DNA from: Pacificispira sp965223125
Lineage (GTDB): Bacteria > Pseudomonadota > Alphaproteobacteria > UBA8366 > Aestuariispiraceae
NCBI GenBank assembly: GCA_965223125.1
Contig: OZ244984.1
Coordinates: 186,001 to 250,000 of the forward strand
DNA length: 64,000 nt
Direction of reading: 5' to 3'
The position numbers and the translations under genes were made by a program. Shown piece by piece: positions 62,161-64,000 of the stretch (position 1 is its first letter; every line of letters starts with the position of its first letter). The notes beneath the pieces were generated by a model. That model had not been told where the DNA came from. It did not search any database and worked only from the letters and a program-made list of their open reading frames with translations.

Positions 62161-62200
62161 TATCCACTCCCTTTCCTGACCACCGCAAGAGCAACATACA

Positions 62201-62233
62201 AAAAGCCCCCGACCTTCTGGTTCGGGGGCTTTT
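62201..62233. terminator. Bidirectional terminator between the chemoreceptor genes
   Basis: A perfect 12-bp stem AAAAGCCCCCGA / TCGGGGGCTTTT, with a 9-base loop, ends in a T run on both strands. It lies about 235 bases past the first chemoreceptor stop and 30 bases beyond the second chemoreceptor stop (minus strand), for which it is the more natural terminator. Confidence 0.88.
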
Positions 62234-62263
62234 CAGTCCAGCCTGTGAGTTTGGCTTGTCGCG

Positions 62264-64000
62264 TCAAGCTGCCTTTACGCGCCCAATGAAGTCGTTCACG
62301 GCATCCTTCAGGTTGTTTGCCTCGATACCGGTATCGGTTGCGGCACTGGAGACTTCCCGGACAGTCTCTGATGTCCGCTCCGTCGCCCGGTTGACGCCAA
62401 CGATGTTCATCGACAGTTGCTGCGTCCCCTGGGAGGCCTCCTGCATGTTGCGGGTGATCTCGTCGGTTGCGGCCTTCTGTTCCTCGACGGCGGCGGCGAT
62501 GGCGGCGGAAATCTGATCGACGGTCTCGATGCTGCTGACGATCTGGCGAACCGCCTCCACCGAGGACAGGGAAGCCGTCTGGATCTGTTCGACCTTGCGG
62601 GCGATCTCCTCGGTCGCCTTGTTGGTCTGGGTCGCCAATGCCTTCACTTCCGCGGCAACGACGGCGAAGCCTTTGCCAGCCTCCCCAGCACGGGCGGCCT
62701 CAATCGTGGCGTTCAGGGCCAGCAGATTGGTTTGTTCGGATATTCCACTGATCAATTCGATCACCTGGGCAATGTTCTGCGACAGGGCGCTCAGATTCTC
62801 CATTGCCTCCAGCGTCTCCTTCGCCCGTTCGGAGGTTGTGTTGACCGAAGACGACGCGCGGTTCACCTGAGAGACGATCTCCGCAAAGGAAGCGTTCATC
62901 TGATCGGCAGCCGCCGATACGCTGTGGACATTCGCGGAGGTCTGTTCGGAAATCGACGAGGCGGCGGAACTCTGCTCCGATGTCTCACCGGATACCGCCG
63001 TCAGGGTTCGCGCGGATATATTCAGGCGTTCAGAGACCTGATTCAAGCTGCCGAGCCTGTCCATCACCACCGACTGGAAGGCGGTGATTGCCTCCTCCAG
63101 CGTTGCGGCACGGCGATTGCGCTCTTCCTGCGCGCGCTTCTCCGCTTCCTCCAGTTCCCTGGCCCGAACCATGCTGTCCTTGAAGACCTGGACAGATCGG
63201 GCCATGTCACCGACCTCGTCCTTCGATGTGGTGGAAGGAATCTCCGTCTCGATCTGACCCGATGCCAGTTCCGTCATCGCCTGGGTCAGGCCCGACACCG
63301 GCCCGGTGATGCCCCGCGCAATGAAATAGGCGGCCAGCACCCCCAATAGAACGGCTCCGACCGCGCAGACAAGGACGATCACGATCACCTGTTCCGCTCT
63401 GGACTGCATGTCCGGACCAAGTACGTCCTGGCGTGTGATCGAGTTCTTGTTGATGATCTGGACCAACTCGGCAATGCGTGTCACCGCCGGATCCATCCGG
63501 CCCCGGATGAGAGCACCGCGTTCTTCGATGGTGCCATGAATTTCCGTCAGGGCAGCCGCATATGTATCCAGGCTCTGTGCGATCGTTTCGACATAATCGA
63601 TGGCAATCGTATTCAGATCACCCATCCGTTCATGGGCTTCCGCGACCTTTGCCAGCGCTGCGTCGTAATCCGCCTGCGCACCGGTCATCAGGAATCGGGT
63701 CGCGTTCAGCCGCAACATCACCGTCGTTTCCAGAATGAAGGCCAGCTTCTGTTGGGATTCGCCATCTCCCCAATGTTCGGCGGCCCGCAGGGCTTCGGCG
63801 ACTTCCTCGCTCATCTCCGGTCCCAGTTGATCCAGTGTCGCTTCCTCCTCCACACGCCGGAGCTGAAGCCCCACAACGGACTCGAAAATCGTCCCGAGTT
63901 CGACAAGCGCTGCATCAATTTCAGACAAGTGCCCCACAATGACCAAATCCGTCTGCTGGGCGCGTGCTGCCTCAACCAGATCGAGCGACCGGGCATGCCG
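62264..64000 (-). CDS. Methyl-accepting chemotaxis protein (partial, runs off the window end)
   Basis: A minus-strand frame runs from the stop at 62264 to the right edge without a stop, giving 579 residues in the window. The in-frame TTG at 63946 is not a credible start: the open frame continues past it (RHARSLDLVEAARAQQTDL before the TTG). A helical sensor is followed by a membrane helix (VIVIVLVCAVGAVLLGVLAAYF), HAMP (GLTQAMTELASGQIETE), and the signalling domain with EQTNLLALNATIEAARAG. The tail ends NNLKDAVNDFIGRVKAA. It is a second chemoreceptor, convergent with the first, and shares its terminator region. Confidence 0.93.
   Translation of the reverse strand, partial: RHARSLDLVEAARAQQTDLVIVGHLSEIDAALVELGTIFESVVGLQLRRVEEEATLDQLGPEMSEEVAEALRAAEHWGDGESQQKLAFILETTVMLRLNATRFLMTGAQADYDAALAKVAEAHERMGDLNTIAIDYVETIAQSLDTYAAALTEIHGTIEERGALIRGRMDPAVTRIAELVQIINKNSITRQDVLGPDMQSRAEQVIVIVLVCAVGAVLLGVLAAYFIARGITGPVSGLTQAMTELASGQIETEIPSTTSKDEVGDMARSVQVFKDSMVRARELEEAEKRAQEERNRRAATLEEAITAFQSVVMDRLGSLNQVSERLNISARTLTAVSGETSEQSSAASSISEQTSANVHSVSAAADQMNASFAEIVSQVNRASSSVNTTSERAKETLEAMENLSALSQNIAQVIELISGISEQTNLLALNATIEAARAGEAGKGFAVVAAEVKALATQTNKATEEIARKVEQIQTASLSSVEAVRQIVSSIETVDQISAAIAAAVEEQKAATDEITRNMQEASQGTQQLSMNIVGVNRATERTSETVREVSSAATDTGIEANNLKDAVNDFIGRVKAA

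Noticed and set aside
60698..62197. 499-codon minus-strand frame opposite the first chemoreceptor
   Set aside because: It is Ala/Ser-rich antisense of a chemoreceptor signalling domain; no gene features.
1..64000. CRISPR array, restriction-modification or toxin-antitoxin system
   Set aside because: No regularly spaced direct repeats and no gene of these families was recognised; the lysozyme-like gene has no recognisable immunity partner next to it.

Overview
The window is ordinary GC-rich chromosome from a Gram-negative, motile, non-sporulating bacterium, most likely an alphaproteobacterium of Rhodospirillales type. Supporting signs are the three-subunit proton-translocating transhydrogenase (PntAA/PntAB/PntB), a CoxM/CoxS/CoxL-type molybdenum hydroxylase, two long chemoreceptors and many short alphaproteobacterial hypothetical proteins. 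No rRNA, CRISPR array, integrase or intact insertion sequence is visible. One tRNA (Arg, anticodon CCT) lies at 9118-9194. The assignment is inference from gene content; no species is claimed.

Layout. 1-3.5 kb: end of an unknown gene, then pntAA-pntAB-pntB with a strong terminator. 3.5-9.2 kb: a GST, secreted small proteins, a fused SpmA/SpmB membrane protein, a tandem-repeat secreted protein, a lysozyme-domain gene broken by one in-frame TAG, glyoxalase I and the tRNA. 9.2-15.2 kb: a glycosyltransferase, a flippase-like/O-antigen-ligase fusion, and a coupled pair of unknown cytoplasmic proteins. 15.4-20.9 kb: molybdenum hydroxylase (FAD, 2Fe-2S and Mo subunits) with a small GG-terminated ubiquitin-like protein, a pseudouridine synthase and a hydroxyacid dehydrogenase. 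20.9-28.6 kb: a surface-glycan region, AT-rich at its left end, with an FkbM methyltransferase, two GT-C membrane proteins, pseudaminic acid synthase, a Nudix-like protein, a HAD phosphatase and a GNAT acetyltransferase. 29.1-33.9 kb: a complete branched-chain-amino-acid-type ABC importer. 33.9-43.4 kb: mostly housekeeping genes (HAD, NadE, COG0523 GTPase, amidase, MaoC hydratase, serine hydrolase, RibF, Lrp/AsnC). 43.5-49.3 kb: dienelactone hydrolase, a TetR-led operon with a clear palindromic operator, and N-formylglutamate amidohydrolase. 49.6-53.9 kb: UDP-sugar supply (galU, ugd, phosphomannomutase/phosphoglucomutase, HAD). 53.9-64 kb: MATE exporter, Cache-GGDEF diguanylate cyclase, propionyl-CoA synthetase and two chemoreceptors, the last running off the window end.

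How the parts fit. The envelope theme recurs. galU/ugd/pgm supply nucleotide sugars, the 9-12 kb genes look like polymer assembly, and the 21-28.6 kb region supplies a nonulosonic acid and lipid-linked sugar transfer. Signalling (GGDEF, two MCPs) sits at the right end. The least explained elements are the amber-interrupted lysozyme-like gene, the perfectly in-register duplicated secreted protein, the two-gene unknown module at 12.7-15.2 kb, the flippase/ligase fusion and the 15-bp perfect hairpin before the ABC importer. I found no cluster that can be called a new defence or mobile system with confidence.
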